A stretch of DNA of 35,237 nt from Deltaproteobacteria bacterium (GCA_027028245.1 JALVJO010000099.1:1-35237), one strand, 5' to 3'; shown: positions 23,229-31,474, counted from the stretch's first letter. Translations and numbers: made by a program. Notes: generated from the sequence alone by a model not told the origin.

Positions 23229-24089
23229 ATGAATCTCAAGACCCATCAGTTATCAGCGGCAGTCTTCTGGTTATTGATCATAAATCTACTGCTGACCCCG
23301 CCGTTGCCTGCGGCAGGTGAGGAAGGGGATATCTACAGCAAGGTCCCTGAAAAGATGCCTGAGAAAATGACCCCCCTGGACTGCGCCAGGTGTCATTATG
23401 ATATCTTCATGACCATAAAAAACGGCAAGGGCGCTCACAGATTCCCCTGCATGGACTGTCATGAAACCTTCCACAGCTTCCGAAGGGGAATGAAGTATGA
23501 GGATGTGCTGCCAAAGTGCACGGAGTGTCATGATTATCCCCATGGCAAGTCCCCGGATATGACTGCATGCAAGACGTGTCATCAAAAACCCCATGCTCCC
23601 CTGGCAAGCCTTGACATAGAGCAGCTGCTGCCGTTTTGCGGAAAGTGCCATCCCGGCCCTGCGGGACAATTGAAGGAACATCCGGGCAGCCATTCAAAGC
23701 TATCGTGCAATGCATGTCACAACAAATATCACGGCAATATTCCAAAGTGCACCAATTGCCACGGCACTCCCCATACCAAATACGTTGACAACAAGGGATG
23801 TGTAAAGTGCCATCCCGCCCACATGCCCCAGGATGTCTCCCTGCCCTCCAATGTACCCAATAATATATGCGCCAAATGCCATCCGGAGCCGGCCAAAATC
23901 CTGGCTGGAAGCAAAAAGGCACACTCAAAATTGCATTGTGTCTTCTGTCATTCGTACAAGCACGGTTTCATTCCCAAATGCCAGGACTGCCACGGTGTTC
24001 CACACCCGCAATCGGTAATAGAAGGATTCAAGGGCTGTCTGGACTGCCACGGCAATCCGCATGATCTGGAGCTGGCAGGGGAAAAATGA
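23229..24089 (+). CDS. Dodecahaem c-type cytochrome, 8+4 module form
   Basis: 286 residues from ATG 23229, chosen because GAGGATGAC sits just upstream and a signal peptide follows directly (hydrophobic VFWLLIINLLLTPPLPAAG). An upstream ATG at 23196 would add a charged segment without a signal-peptide pattern. Twelve CXXCH motifs are arranged as eight plus four, in the same order as the first cytochrome. The last four (CAKCH, CVFCH, CQDCH, CLDCH) carry the shared HGxIPxCxxCHxxPH pattern. It is clearly a paralogue of the two preceding genes, but more diverged, with tighter haem spacing in the middle. Confidence 0.92.
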   Translation: MNLKTHQLSAAVFWLLIINLLLTPPLPAAGEEGDIYSKVPEKMPEKMTPLDCARCHYDIFMTIKNGKGAHRFPCMDCHETFHSFRRGMKYEDVLPKCTECHDYPHGKSPDMTACKTCHQKPHAPLASLDIEQLLPFCGKCHPGPAGQLKEHPGSHSKLSCNACHNKYHGNIPKCTNCHGTPHTKYVDNKGCVKCHPAHMPQDVSLPSNVPNNICAKCHPEPAKILAGSKKAHSKLHCVFCHSYKHGFIPKCQDCHGVPHPQSVIEGFKGCLDCHGNPHDLELAGEK

Positions 24090-24248
24090 TGATAAGTGCC
24101 AGAGAAATACCAGGTTTTTGGAGCTGTCCGGCACTCGAGGACGTACTCATGACCTCTGTCTCAAACAGCAGGCACCCTGCAGACGTATTCAAAGCGGGTA
24201 CAACTGCCGCAGACACTCAAGACAGCCCGTGACTGGAGGTTTCATTCC

Positions 24249-25316
24249 ATGGGAAAATTCGGCTTAATTATAATACTGGTCCTTGCAGCTGTTTTATTGG
24301 CAACAGGCCTGATTCATAGACATGCCGGCTACAAGATTTGTCCAGGCTGTACGCCCCATGAATATTTTAAGCGCGGGCTGAAATATTCATGCAGTAAGGA
24401 TAAAGACCATAGGCTCACAGCCCTGAGGTTTATAAAAAAGGCGGCCGAAAAGGGCGAGTTCCAGGCCGAGCTCCTTTTGGCCGAGCTTTACCTGCAGAAA
24501 TTTCCCAATGGTTATGTCCCTGTCTTTCAAAAACAGATAGATTGTCTTTCCCGTGAGGCCGGGCCGGACAAGGCCCTGGCTACTGCCTATTATGAAAAAG
24601 TCATAAAAAAAATTGAAAAACAAAAAACTGTGCCACCCAACCTGTTCTTTAACATCTATTTGCTTTACAGCCAGGGCATACTGCCTGCTGAAAAGCCGGC
24701 TGAAGTCCAACAAAAATGGCTTGCCAAGGCAGCAGAGGCCGGCAGCCATTCTGCCATGATCCTCCTGGCCGAGGCTGCCGAGGCCAGGGGCGATTTCACC
24801 CTTGCAAAAAAATGGTTTGAGGCTGCTGCACAAGACCCTGCAGACTGGGAATCGGCCCTTAAGGTAGGGGATTATTATTTTTACGGCAAAGGGGTACCTG
24901 TGGACTATGTCCAGGCTGAAAAGTGGTATCAAAAGGCCCTCAAGGCTGTTCAGAAGCTTGCTTCAACCCTGGAGTCAGACCATGAAAAGACAGGTATTAA
25001 AGTCGCACCCAAGGTGAGGCTTGATATATTAAGAAAACGCCTGAGCACCCAAAAAGAGAATGCTTCCGGGCTGGAATACAGGCTGGAGGGCACGGTCAGG
25101 GAATTCCTGGTATACGTAAAGGGTCCGTCAAAAAAGTTTGACCTTGCCGGCAAGGTAATCAACAAAGATGGAAAGATAACTGCCCAGATGAACAGCAAGC
25201 TCAAATACGCTTCTCCTCCTGAGGCCATGGAAAAAACCGGTTTCAGCTCCATGGTGGACGGCGTGAAGTGGGTACTTGGCACATTTTCAGCCCATATGAC
25301 CAAGGACGACAAGTGA
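24249..25316 (+). CDS. Sel1-like repeat protein, membrane anchored or exported
   Basis: 355 residues. The N-terminus is a hydrophobic signal or anchor (LIIILVLAAVLLATGLI) followed by a CPGC pair and a lone Cys. Between about residues 40 and 240 there are Sel1/TPR-type helical repeats: ALRFIKKAAEKGEFQAELLL, WLAKAAEAGSHSAMILLAEA, AKKWFEAAAQDPADWESALK and YYFYGKGVPVDYVQAEKWYQ. The C-terminal 100 residues are mixed and unrecognised (EYRLEGTVREFLVYVKG, beta-rich). There is no haem motif. Sel1 proteins are protein-interaction scaffolds, and its position 160 bases after the third cytochrome suggests a part in assembling or anchoring the cytochromes, which is inference. Confidence 0.8.
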   Translation: MGKFGLIIILVLAAVLLATGLIHRHAGYKICPGCTPHEYFKRGLKYSCSKDKDHRLTALRFIKKAAEKGEFQAELLLAELYLQKFPNGYVPVFQKQIDCLSREAGPDKALATAYYEKVIKKIEKQKTVPPNLFFNIYLLYSQGILPAEKPAEVQQKWLAKAAEAGSHSAMILLAEAAEARGDFTLAKKWFEAAAQDPADWESALKVGDYYFYGKGVPVDYVQAEKWYQKALKAVQKLASTLESDHEKTGIKVAPKVRLDILRKRLSTQKENASGLEYRLEGTVREFLVYVKGPSKKFDLAGKVINKDGKITAQMNSKLKYASPPEAMEKTGFSSMVDGVKWVLGTFSAHMTKDDK

Positions 25317-25360
25317 AAACCTGGTCCTGCAATATCCTTGTGTTGGAGGGTGAAACAGTA

Positions 25361-25511
25361 TTAGCCATGGACACACATGGACTTACATGGACAAATACCT
25401 TTAGTCATGCCCGACTTGGCATGACTAAAACTCCAAGAAGGCAACTATTGCCTGAGGTATTTGGCAGCCCCTGTCAGGGCTGCCAAATTGTCTATGTGGG
25501 TCCATGGCTAA
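25361..25511. repeat. Nested palindromic element with clover-leaf-like pairing
   Basis: The outer arms TTAGCCATGGAC (25361-25372) and GTCCATGGCTAA (25500-25511) are perfect 12-base complements, and the pairing continues imperfectly (ACACATGGAC with GTCTATGTGG). Inside are two more hairpins: TTTAGTCATGCC (25400-25411) with GGCATGACTAAA (25418-25429), and TTTGGCAGCCC (25460-25470) with GGGCTGCCAAA (25477-25487). AAATACC and GGTATTT near them also pair. The 151-base unit lies between the Sel1-like gene and the toxin gene, which converge on it. It could be a bidirectional terminator, a structured RNA or a mobile palindrome. The remaining 200 bases of this gap show nothing. Confidence 0.8.
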
Positions 25512-25709
25512 AAAGTCTTTGATATTGGATGCATTATTTGTCTTTACTTTCACCAGGCAATTTTAAGCCAGAAACTTCAGTTATTTTCACTTGTTCTTAT
25601 CTGTATATGCAGCCAGTGTCCCCTTTTATGTCATTCTTTTGTTGTGATAGTGTGGCCAGCTTCCAAAAAAATCCACGCAGGCCAGCCGTTGATCAACGCC
25701 TCGCCGTCT

Positions 25710-26147
25710 TCATATTCCACTATCAACTGGAAGGCTTAACAGCCTGCCATCTTTAAGCATGTCGTTATCCAGGGTGAAAATTGTATTTACCGCTAAATTG
25801 GACGCGATTGCCAAATGAAGGGCATCACCAGCGCGTAAGTTATTATTGAATTGTGCCAAAAATTCCCAGCAAAGATCAAAATCGACTATGCTCGGCAACA
25901 CGACTTGGAAGTTCTCGATCAGAAGCGTATTGAACCGTTCAGCACAAAGCAAAGCAATATCCTTTTTCAATTCGCCCATCCGAACCAGTCTTGATAAGAC
26001 ACTGGCAAACTCCACCCGTGTCCATTGACTGACCACCAGTTCTTCGCCAACAGGAAGCTGGTGAAAAAAATGCTCTATTCGATCGCTTGTTTCCTCGGGA
26101 AGTATCAACGGTATTAGAAAACTGGTGTCAAAATAGAACATTAGCAA
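25710..26147 (-). CDS. vapC: PIN-domain toxin, VapC-like
   Basis: 145 residues. PIN nuclease acidic residues are visible: Asp7 (FYFDTSFLIPL), Glu46 (WTRVEFASVLSRL), Asp108 (LRAGDALHLAIAS) and Asp127/129 (FTLDNDMLKDG). VapC toxins are Mg2+-dependent RNases, often cutting initiator or other tRNAs. The gene overlaps the antitoxin stop by seven bases if the first ATG is used, and by the codon boundary with the second Met (position 26141). Length is typical. Target specificity cannot be read. Confidence 0.9.
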   Translation of the reverse strand: MLMFYFDTSFLIPLILPEETSDRIEHFFHQLPVGEELVVSQWTRVEFASVLSRLVRMGELKKDIALLCAERFNTLLIENFQVVLPSIVDFDLCWEFLAQFNNNLRAGDALHLAIASNLAVNTIFTLDNDMLKDGRLLSLPVDSGI

Positions 26148-26374
26148 CCTTCTTCGCGCATCATACGGAGCACTTTCGATCCCGTCGTTTTCAGCCGCGG
26201 GATTTTGCTTCGAAACTCGGCAAGCAGTGGAAGTGGTTTCTTCTTGGGTCTGACAGGTGACAATCGTGCCACAGGCTTCCCACGGCGCGTAACCATGATC
26301 TCCTCACCTTTTTCAACACGATCCAAAAGTTTTGACAAATGAGCTTTTGTGGCGGCAACGCTTACCATCTCCAT
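26141..26374 (-). CDS. Phd/YefM-family antitoxin
   Basis: 77 residues. The Phd/YefM fold is indicated by VSVAATKAHLSKLLDRVEKG followed by EEIMVTRRGKPVARLSPV, the classic DNA-binding and dimerisation half. The C-terminal part (LLAEFRSKIPRLKTTGSKVL) is the expected toxin-binding tail. An AAAGGAG ribosome binding site stands seven bases before the ATG. It is first in the operon with the PIN toxin, and autoregulation through the palindrome just upstream is likely. Phd-type antitoxin with a PIN toxin is a known combination. Confidence 0.9.
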   Translation of the reverse strand: MEMVSVAATKAHLSKLLDRVEKGEEIMVTRRGKPVARLSPVRPKKKPLPLLAEFRSKIPRLKTTGSKVLRMMREEGC

Positions 26375-26387
26375 AAGAGCTCTCCTT

Positions 26388-26440
26388 TATAATAGGTCAT
26401 CTATATGACCTATTATAGCAAGGCATGGTCAGTTGTTCAA
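26388..26440 (-). promoter_or_regulatory. Promoter and palindromic operator of the toxin-antitoxin operon
   Basis: On the minus strand, TTGAAC (26440-26435) and TATAAT (26417-26412) are 17 bases apart, a strong sigma-70 promoter. The -10 is the first arm of a perfect inverted repeat, TATAATAGGTCA and TGACCTATTATA, spaced by six bases (26388-26417). Antitoxin dimers bound here would block the promoter, the normal autorepression scheme for such operons. Confidence 0.8.
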
Positions 26441-26510
26441 TGTCCTGACCTCAAAAACCTGCACAAGATTTACTCCGAAAGTTGAGCTTTCAAGAAAAAC
26501 CCCACAAATG

Positions 26511-26533
26511 AGGGAAAAACTGGGAATGCTTCC
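26511..26533. repeat. Isolated end of the MITE-like repeat family
   Basis: The sequence AAAACTGGGAATGCTTCC (with a flanking AGGGA) matches the right-hand terminal inverted repeat of the elements at 2069 and 4828, with the same GGGAATGCTTCC or GGGATGCTCCC form. No core follows, so it is a relic or solo end. Confidence 0.6.
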
Positions 26534-26659
26534 AATGCATAGCGTTTCTCTGCTGAAAACGACTTACTGATCTTGACTATCGCCATGGCCAGTTAATAAA
26601 GCTTTTTGTTCGCGATCGAATCCTTGGCCCATCTAATCTGCATCTTTGCTCCTTGTCTT

Positions 26660-26729
26660 TCTGCCCTCCGACCTATGACATCCGTCTTCCGATCTCTGAC
26701 CTCTGATCTCTGAACCCTGGCCTCTTGCA
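26660..26729. repeat. Heptamer tandem repeat tract, consensus TCTGACC
   Basis: Ten degenerate seven-base units in register: TCTGCCC, TCCGACC, TATGACA, TCCGTCT, TCCGATC, TCTGACC, TCTGATC, TCTGAAC, CCTGGCC, TCTTGCA. It lies in the 480-base gap between the antitoxin gene and the polysaccharide operon, whose remaining sequence holds no credible gene. Confidence 0.75.
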
Positions 26730-26854
26730 ATAGCTTGTGCTAATTAAAATGACTCCAAAAGACAGATCAACTGTTGACTGTTCAACGACAATTGTTTTTC
26801 CCTGTCGGCGACAAGTGACAATCATGGCTCTGCAGTACCATTGTGCTGGATGTA

Positions 26855-27901
26855 TTACCTATCAGTTCTTTGCAGACTGAGTACTCGGTAGCGCCTTTTT
26901 ACCTTGAAATTTACCAGTAAAAACAGGGCTGAAAATGCAAGCAGGGCTGATATGAAAAAGAAGATGCCCTTTTCAAATGCCTTCCAGAAAATGATACCTG
27001 CCAAGAACTGGAACAGGGCATAACCTGTAGACACCTTCCAATGCGGAATATGGGCCTCGTTTGCCAACACCTGGTAAAAATGACGCCTGTGAGGCTTAGT
27101 CAGGCTCCACCCATCCTTTATCCGCTCTGCCATAGTAACAAGTTCATCTGCATAAAAAGGGAACATGAAGGAGGCTAAAAGGATAAATTCCATGAAAGAC
27201 TCAGCGGTTACAAGAACCACTGAAGCAAACAGGAAACCCAGCAGCACGCTGCCCACATCCCCCATGAAGACCCTGGCATGAGGAAAGTTGAATGGCAAAA
27301 AACCAATGCAAGACATAACGAGACATAAGCAGAGCAGCACCCATTCGCTAAATACACCCTTGCCGAACCCATACAGGGCTAGAAGCAGGAAAGCTACAAT
27401 CCCGGTCAGCCCGGCTATTCCGTTTATTCCATCCATGAAATTATAAAAATTTGCAGTGCCCACGATGAACACTGCAGCTAAAGAAAACAGGCTAAAGCTT
27501 GTCATAAGATTGTTCAGATGTCCTAAAAGGGCAATCGATTCATGATTATTCAATGAATACAAGACAATGAAAGCTGCAATAAATTGCACAGCAAGGCGTA
27601 CTGTAGGTGAGATATCTATTTTATCACCCGCCAGACTGACCAGGGAAAGTGCCATTAAGGGAATTAGAAAAGAAGTGGAAAAACCCAAGATGATACCACC
27701 GAGGATGAATGTGATCAAAATACCTATTCCGCCTCCTTTTGGCGTGGGAGTAAAATGGGAACTCCTCTCGTTTGGACGATCCAGCAAATCAATTTTTTCA
27801 GCATATCGGCTGACTGCCCATGCCCCAAGGCCTCCCATGGCTAATGAAACAGTAAGGAGCCACTTATTTTCCAGGACCAATGTCCAAAGTTCATTCAACA
27901 T
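26855..27901 (-). CDS. WecA/WbpL-like undecaprenyl-phosphate sugar-1-phosphate transferase
   Basis: 348 residues, a polytopic membrane protein with about ten hydrophobic segments. Family motifs of the polyprenyl-phosphate N-acetylhexosamine-1-phosphate transferases are present: SHFTPTPKGGGIGILITF, LAGDKIDISPTVRLAVQF, NFYNFMDGINGIAG (acidic Mg2+ residues) and VFMGDVGSVLLGFLF, then a cytoplasmic loop with His-rich KPHRRHFYQVLA. It starts surface glycan synthesis by loading the first sugar phosphate onto undecaprenyl phosphate. It overlaps the preceding epimerase gene by seven bases. WbpL rather than WecA is favoured by the pairing with an adjacent epimerase (as WbpV-WbpL), but the sugar is uncertain. 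Confidence 0.88.
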   Translation of the reverse strand: MLNELWTLVLENKWLLTVSLAMGGLGAWAVSRYAEKIDLLDRPNERSSHFTPTPKGGGIGILITFILGGIILGFSTSFLIPLMALSLVSLAGDKIDISPTVRLAVQFIAAFIVLYSLNNHESIALLGHLNNLMTSFSLFSLAAVFIVGTANFYNFMDGINGIAGLTGIVAFLLLALYGFGKGVFSEWVLLCLCLVMSCIGFLPFNFPHARVFMGDVGSVLLGFLFASVVLVTAESFMEFILLASFMFPFYADELVTMAERIKDGWSLTKPHRRHFYQVLANEAHIPHWKVSTGYALFQFLAGIIFWKAFEKGIFFFISALLAFSALFLLVNFKVKRRYRVLSLQRTDR

Positions 27902-28863
27902 GGTCTGTTTTCCAGAAACCAGCGTGCAGTTTTTTCAAGCTCCTGGTCAAGTGAAAATGGAGGGCGCCATCCCAAGACCTTTTTTGCCCTTGAAATGTCC
28001 ACTTGGAGATTTCCAAGCAGACGTTGGCTCAGCTCTGTCTTTCCTGTGAGCTTTGCCGCAACTTTCAGCAACCTGGGAGGCACCGGCAACAGGCGCGCCG
28101 GAACTCCAAGTGCCCGGGCCGTGCGCTTAAGTAGTTCGGTGGTAGATATATCTTCCCCGTCAGAGACGAAAAATATTTCATCTGCAGCTGCCGGATGCTC
28201 TATACAGGCAGAGATGAAGTCAATCAGGTTGTCCAGACCAACAAGACTGCGCTTGTTCTGCACTGCTCCTAGGGGTAAAGGAACACCCTTGCAGAGCCAC
28301 TCCATCATTCGCAGGAAATTTGCCTTGACGCCTGGACCATAGACCAGGGGAGGACGTATGATGACCACCTCCATGCCGGTTTCACTGGCTATTTTGCGTA
28401 GTTCCTGTTCTGCCTCAAGTTTTGAGATGGCATAAGGATCAATAGGATTCGGAACATCATTTTCAGAAAATGCGCTACCATATGCAGTCTGTTCTCCGCA
28501 TACCTTTACGGAACTTAAGTAAATGAACCTCTTTACTTTAGAGTCAGCAGCCTGCCTTGCAAGATTGACAGTTCCATGAACATTGACCTTTCTGAATTCT
28601 GCGAGGGGATCATCAGCCTTATCATCCATGACGTGGACCCTGGCAGCAAGGTGGATCACGGTATTTACATCTTCAAGCAGCCATTTCCAGTCAGTTTTGG
28701 ACGTTATCGATCTTATAATTTTCTGTTTTGAAAAAAAAGAAGACTCCTTTGGAGACCTATGCAAGGCGACCTTAATCGAATATGTCTCCTTCAAGAAATT
28801 AAAGAGTTGCTTTCCAACAAAACCAGTAGCACCGGTCAATAATATCGACTTTTGCGGGTCCAT
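27895..28863 (-). CDS. NAD-dependent sugar epimerase/dehydratase (WbpV/GalE-like)
   Basis: 322 residues. This extended short-chain dehydrogenase has an N-terminal NAD-binding motif SILLTGATGFVGKQLFNFL, VNTVIHLAARVHVMD, a Ser of the triad in FIYLSSVKVCGEQ and the catalytic YxxxK in DPYAISKLEAEQEL. IIRPPLVYGPGVKANFLRMM and a C-terminal VLGWRPPFSL close the fold. A UDP-hexose or UDP-N-acetylhexosamine 4-epimerase or reductase role is likely, supplying the substrate for the downstream transferase, with which it overlaps by seven bases. The exact sugar cannot be determined from sequence. Confidence 0.87.
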   Translation of the reverse strand: MDPQKSILLTGATGFVGKQLFNFLKETYSIKVALHRSPKESSFFSKQKIIRSITSKTDWKWLLEDVNTVIHLAARVHVMDDKADDPLAEFRKVNVHGTVNLARQAADSKVKRFIYLSSVKVCGEQTAYGSAFSENDVPNPIDPYAISKLEAEQELRKIASETGMEVVIIRPPLVYGPGVKANFLRMMEWLCKGVPLPLGAVQNKRSLVGLDNLIDFISACIEHPAAADEIFFVSDGEDISTTELLKRTARALGVPARLLPVPPRLLKVAAKLTGKTELSQRLLGNLQVDISRAKKVLGWRPPFSLDQELEKTARWFLENRPC

Positions 28864-28897
28864 GATAGGATGAATTGTCTGCTATTTATTCGATTAA

Positions 28898-29656
28898 TCA
28901 ACTTCGAGGTTTTTTCAGTAGTTCAAAGAGCTTAAATGGAGCTTTTAATAATACAAAAAAAAGATTTGTATAAATATCGTTTTGGCGACAGGCTTTGACT
29001 ATCTCGGTATTCATAATCCAAAGGCATGTCAGGCCATTAGTGCTTACACCTCCTATTCTCATCCTAACGAGTACCCTGGGTACTCGTGCAAAAGCAAAAC
29101 GATGGACCAACATAAGACGTATGAACATCTCGTAATCTGAAGCAATTTTATAATCTAAGGAATATGTACCTGCCTTTTTATATGCTGATGCGGTTATAAA
29201 AGTAGCTGGATGAGGCGGCATCCAGCCAAATCTTAATTTCCACCTGCGAAATTTTTTGCTTGAATAGTAACGGCGGATTTTACTGAAATCGTACCGATCA
29301 ACTTGTACTACATCACCTAAAACTATATCCACATCATAATTGCAAAATTTCTCTACGACATCTGAGATTACTTTTCTATCTTCATAGACATCATCAGAGT
29401 TCAGGATTCCTATCACATCTCCCGATGCCAGGCGTATTCCCTTGTTCATGGCATCGTAGATTCCCCTGTCGGGTTCGCTTACCACGTGATGAATCCGGCC
29501 CCTGTAGCTGTTAATTATATCCAACGTGCCATCGGTAGAACCACCGTCAACTATTATGTACTCTATGTCTGGATATGTCTGGCTGAGCACCGATTCTACA
29601 GCGTCTTTTATGGTCGCAACAGAATTCAGGCAAACAGTTATGATCGATATCTTCAT
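28898..29656 (-). CDS. Glycosyltransferase family 2
   Basis: 252 residues. The GT-A fold start ISIITVCLNSVATIKDAVES and YIIVDGGSTDGTLDIINSY bind the nucleotide sugar. The metal-binding region is GDVIGILNSDDVYEDRKVI (DD). GIYDAMNKGIRLASG and GWMPPHPATFI follow and are typical of the family. It adds one sugar of the repeat unit; donor and acceptor are unknown. The 3' half looks AT-richer than its neighbours, which may indicate independent acquisition. It follows the carbamoyltransferase by about ten bases and precedes the epimerase by 34. Confidence 0.88.
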   Translation of the reverse strand: MKISIITVCLNSVATIKDAVESVLSQTYPDIEYIIVDGGSTDGTLDIINSYRGRIHHVVSEPDRGIYDAMNKGIRLASGDVIGILNSDDVYEDRKVISDVVEKFCNYDVDIVLGDVVQVDRYDFSKIRRYYSSKKFRRWKLRFGWMPPHPATFITASAYKKAGTYSLDYKIASDYEMFIRLMLVHRFAFARVPRVLVRMRIGGVSTNGLTCLWIMNTEIVKACRQNDIYTNLFFVLLKAPFKLFELLKKPRS

Positions 29657-29666
29657 GAAAGGTAAG

Positions 29667-31466
29667 CTAGCCCCTTCTCGCGATTACCCAGTTGCCGAGG
29701 ACAAGCACGTCCATTTTTGTCCTGAGAAAACAGTCCAGGGCCTCCTCGGGGGCGCAGACAATGGGTTCATTTTCGTTGAAGGAGGTGTTAAGGACTACCG
29801 GTACCCCCGTGATTTTCCGAAACTCGCTGATGAGCCGCCAGTATCTGGGGTTGACCTTACGATTGACGGTTTGGAGCCGGCCCGTGCCGTCCACATGGGT
29901 TACAGCCGGTATCGTTGGTCTCTTTTCCGGCCTGATCTTGTAAACTTTCAACATGAAAGGGTCGGGATAGTCTATCTCGAAATAATTGCCTGTTTCCTCT
30001 TCTAAAATCGAAGGGGCAAACGGCCTGAAGGATTCCCTGCGCTTGATTTTGAGGTTGAGGATGTCCTTCATGTCGGCCCTCCTTGGGTCACATACAATGC
30101 TTCTGTTTCCAAGGGCCCTGGGGCCCCATTCCATGCGTCCTTGGAACCATCCCACCACGAGGCCCTGTGAAATAGAGGCTGCTGTCCTTTGACAAAGTAG
30201 TTTTTCATCCTTGACCTTTTCAATGAAAAATTCTTCTTGTGCATCTCCAATAGCCTTTACGATGGTGCCTGCTTCTGCTTCTTGCCGTTTATCTGCCAAT
30301 CCCAAAACCCTTAGGAAGTCTTCGTCACCAAACTCAGGGCCAAGATAGGGTGATTCCAGGACAAAGGCCCTCTGTCTTCGGAGCAATCCATGCCAGACAT
30401 GAAAGGCGGCCCCTATGGCTCCGCCTGCATCCCCGGCTGCTGGCTGTATGTAAATCTCTTTGAAGGGCGTATTTGCGAAGATCTTGCCGTTTGCAAGGCT
30501 GTTCATGGCGCAGCCGCCAGCAAGCGCCAGGCTGTCACTTCCTGTTTCTTTGCGGGCAGTCCTTAGGATCTCGAAAAATACCTCCTCGTAACGGGCCTGG
30601 AGAGATGCAGCAATGTCCTTGTACCGCTGTGTCAGCTCCTCGCTGGGCTTTCTGGATGGACCAAGCAGCTTTTCCATGTTGGGAGAAAAGACAGGCCCCA
30701 TCCTTGGCATGCCACCGTCCCAGGTCATGGTCACGCCCTCGGAATGGTGGATGAAGTAGTCAAGCTCGAGACTGAAGGTCCCGTCCCCTTCGGATTTGAG
30801 GACCTGGCGCATTTCTTTCAAGTAAGTCGGCCGACCGTATGCCGCCATGCCCATGACCTTGTATTCGTCTCCGTATTTCATAAAGCCCAGATACTGGGTC
30901 AGCGCCAGATAGAAGAGTCCGAGTGAATGGGGGAAAAAGACCCTGCTATTGATTGTTATATCATGTCCCCGGCCAAAGCCTGTCATGGAACCCACGAAGT
31001 CTCCAAAACCATCCACCGAAACCAGGGCGGCCTCGTGAAAGGGGGATACATAAAAGGAGCTTGCCAGGTGGGCCAGGTGGTGTTCAACGTGAACGAGTTC
31101 TGCCCGCAGGTTGCCTGGATCATGTCCGAAGGCCCCTGCAAGGAGTGTTTTTACATCCTTTACCTTGGATGCGTTTTTCAGCCTGTCAGTAACCAGCTTG
31201 AGTGAGGGCCTCTTGGAGAACGCGAACAAGGCCTTTTTCATAAGATTGGCCCTTGGATCGCGGTTTATCCCGATATAGTCCACCTCTGAAATATCGATTC
31301 CAGCCGTATCAAGACAATACCGGACAGATCTTAGAGGCAGTCCTGCCCAGTGCTTTACCCGCTGGAAACGTTCTTCTTCAACGGCTGCTGTAAGCCTGCC
31401 ATCCTGAACGAGACATGCCGAGGAATCCCCGTGATATGCATTTAGTCCAAGAATATTCATCTGCAA
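29667..31466 (-). CDS. NodU/CmcH-family carbamoyltransferase
   Basis: 599 residues, the usual length. The N-terminal Kae1-like domain shows LNAYHGDSSACLVQDGRLTA, VEEERFQRVKHWAGLP and the metal/ATP site VEHHLAHLASSFYVSPF. Motifs ALAGGCAMNSLANGKI and the C-terminal domain GRMEWGPRALGNRSIVCD, then RESFRPFAPSILEE and VVLNTSFNENEPIV, complete the family pattern. It transfers a carbamoyl group from carbamoyl phosphate to a hydroxyl, here most likely a sugar of the surface glycan given the neighbours. A secondary-metabolite substrate is possible but no biosynthetic genes are present. Confidence 0.92.
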   Translation of the reverse strand: MQMNILGLNAYHGDSSACLVQDGRLTAAVEEERFQRVKHWAGLPLRSVRYCLDTAGIDISEVDYIGINRDPRANLMKKALFAFSKRPSLKLVTDRLKNASKVKDVKTLLAGAFGHDPGNLRAELVHVEHHLAHLASSFYVSPFHEAALVSVDGFGDFVGSMTGFGRGHDITINSRVFFPHSLGLFYLALTQYLGFMKYGDEYKVMGMAAYGRPTYLKEMRQVLKSEGDGTFSLELDYFIHHSEGVTMTWDGGMPRMGPVFSPNMEKLLGPSRKPSEELTQRYKDIAASLQARYEEVFFEILRTARKETGSDSLALAGGCAMNSLANGKIFANTPFKEIYIQPAAGDAGGAIGAAFHVWHGLLRRQRAFVLESPYLGPEFGDEDFLRVLGLADKRQEAEAGTIVKAIGDAQEEFFIEKVKDEKLLCQRTAASISQGLVVGWFQGRMEWGPRALGNRSIVCDPRRADMKDILNLKIKRRESFRPFAPSILEEETGNYFEIDYPDPFMLKVYKIRPEKRPTIPAVTHVDGTGRLQTVNRKVNPRYWRLISEFRKITGVPVVLNTSFNENEPIVCAPEEALDCFLRTKMDVLVLGNWVIARRG

Positions 31467-31474
31467 ATTCCTTC

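Noticed and set aside
24061-24267. Plus-strand frame between the third cytochrome and the Sel1-like gene
   Set aside because: It overlaps the cytochrome end and the Sel1-like start, with an unlikely Arg/Gln-rich product and no ribosome binding site.
26593-26643. Minus-strand 16-codon frame starting MQIRWAKDS with GGAG upstream
   Set aside because: Too short to support; resemblance to the start of the methyltransferase (MQIK) is limited to a few residues.
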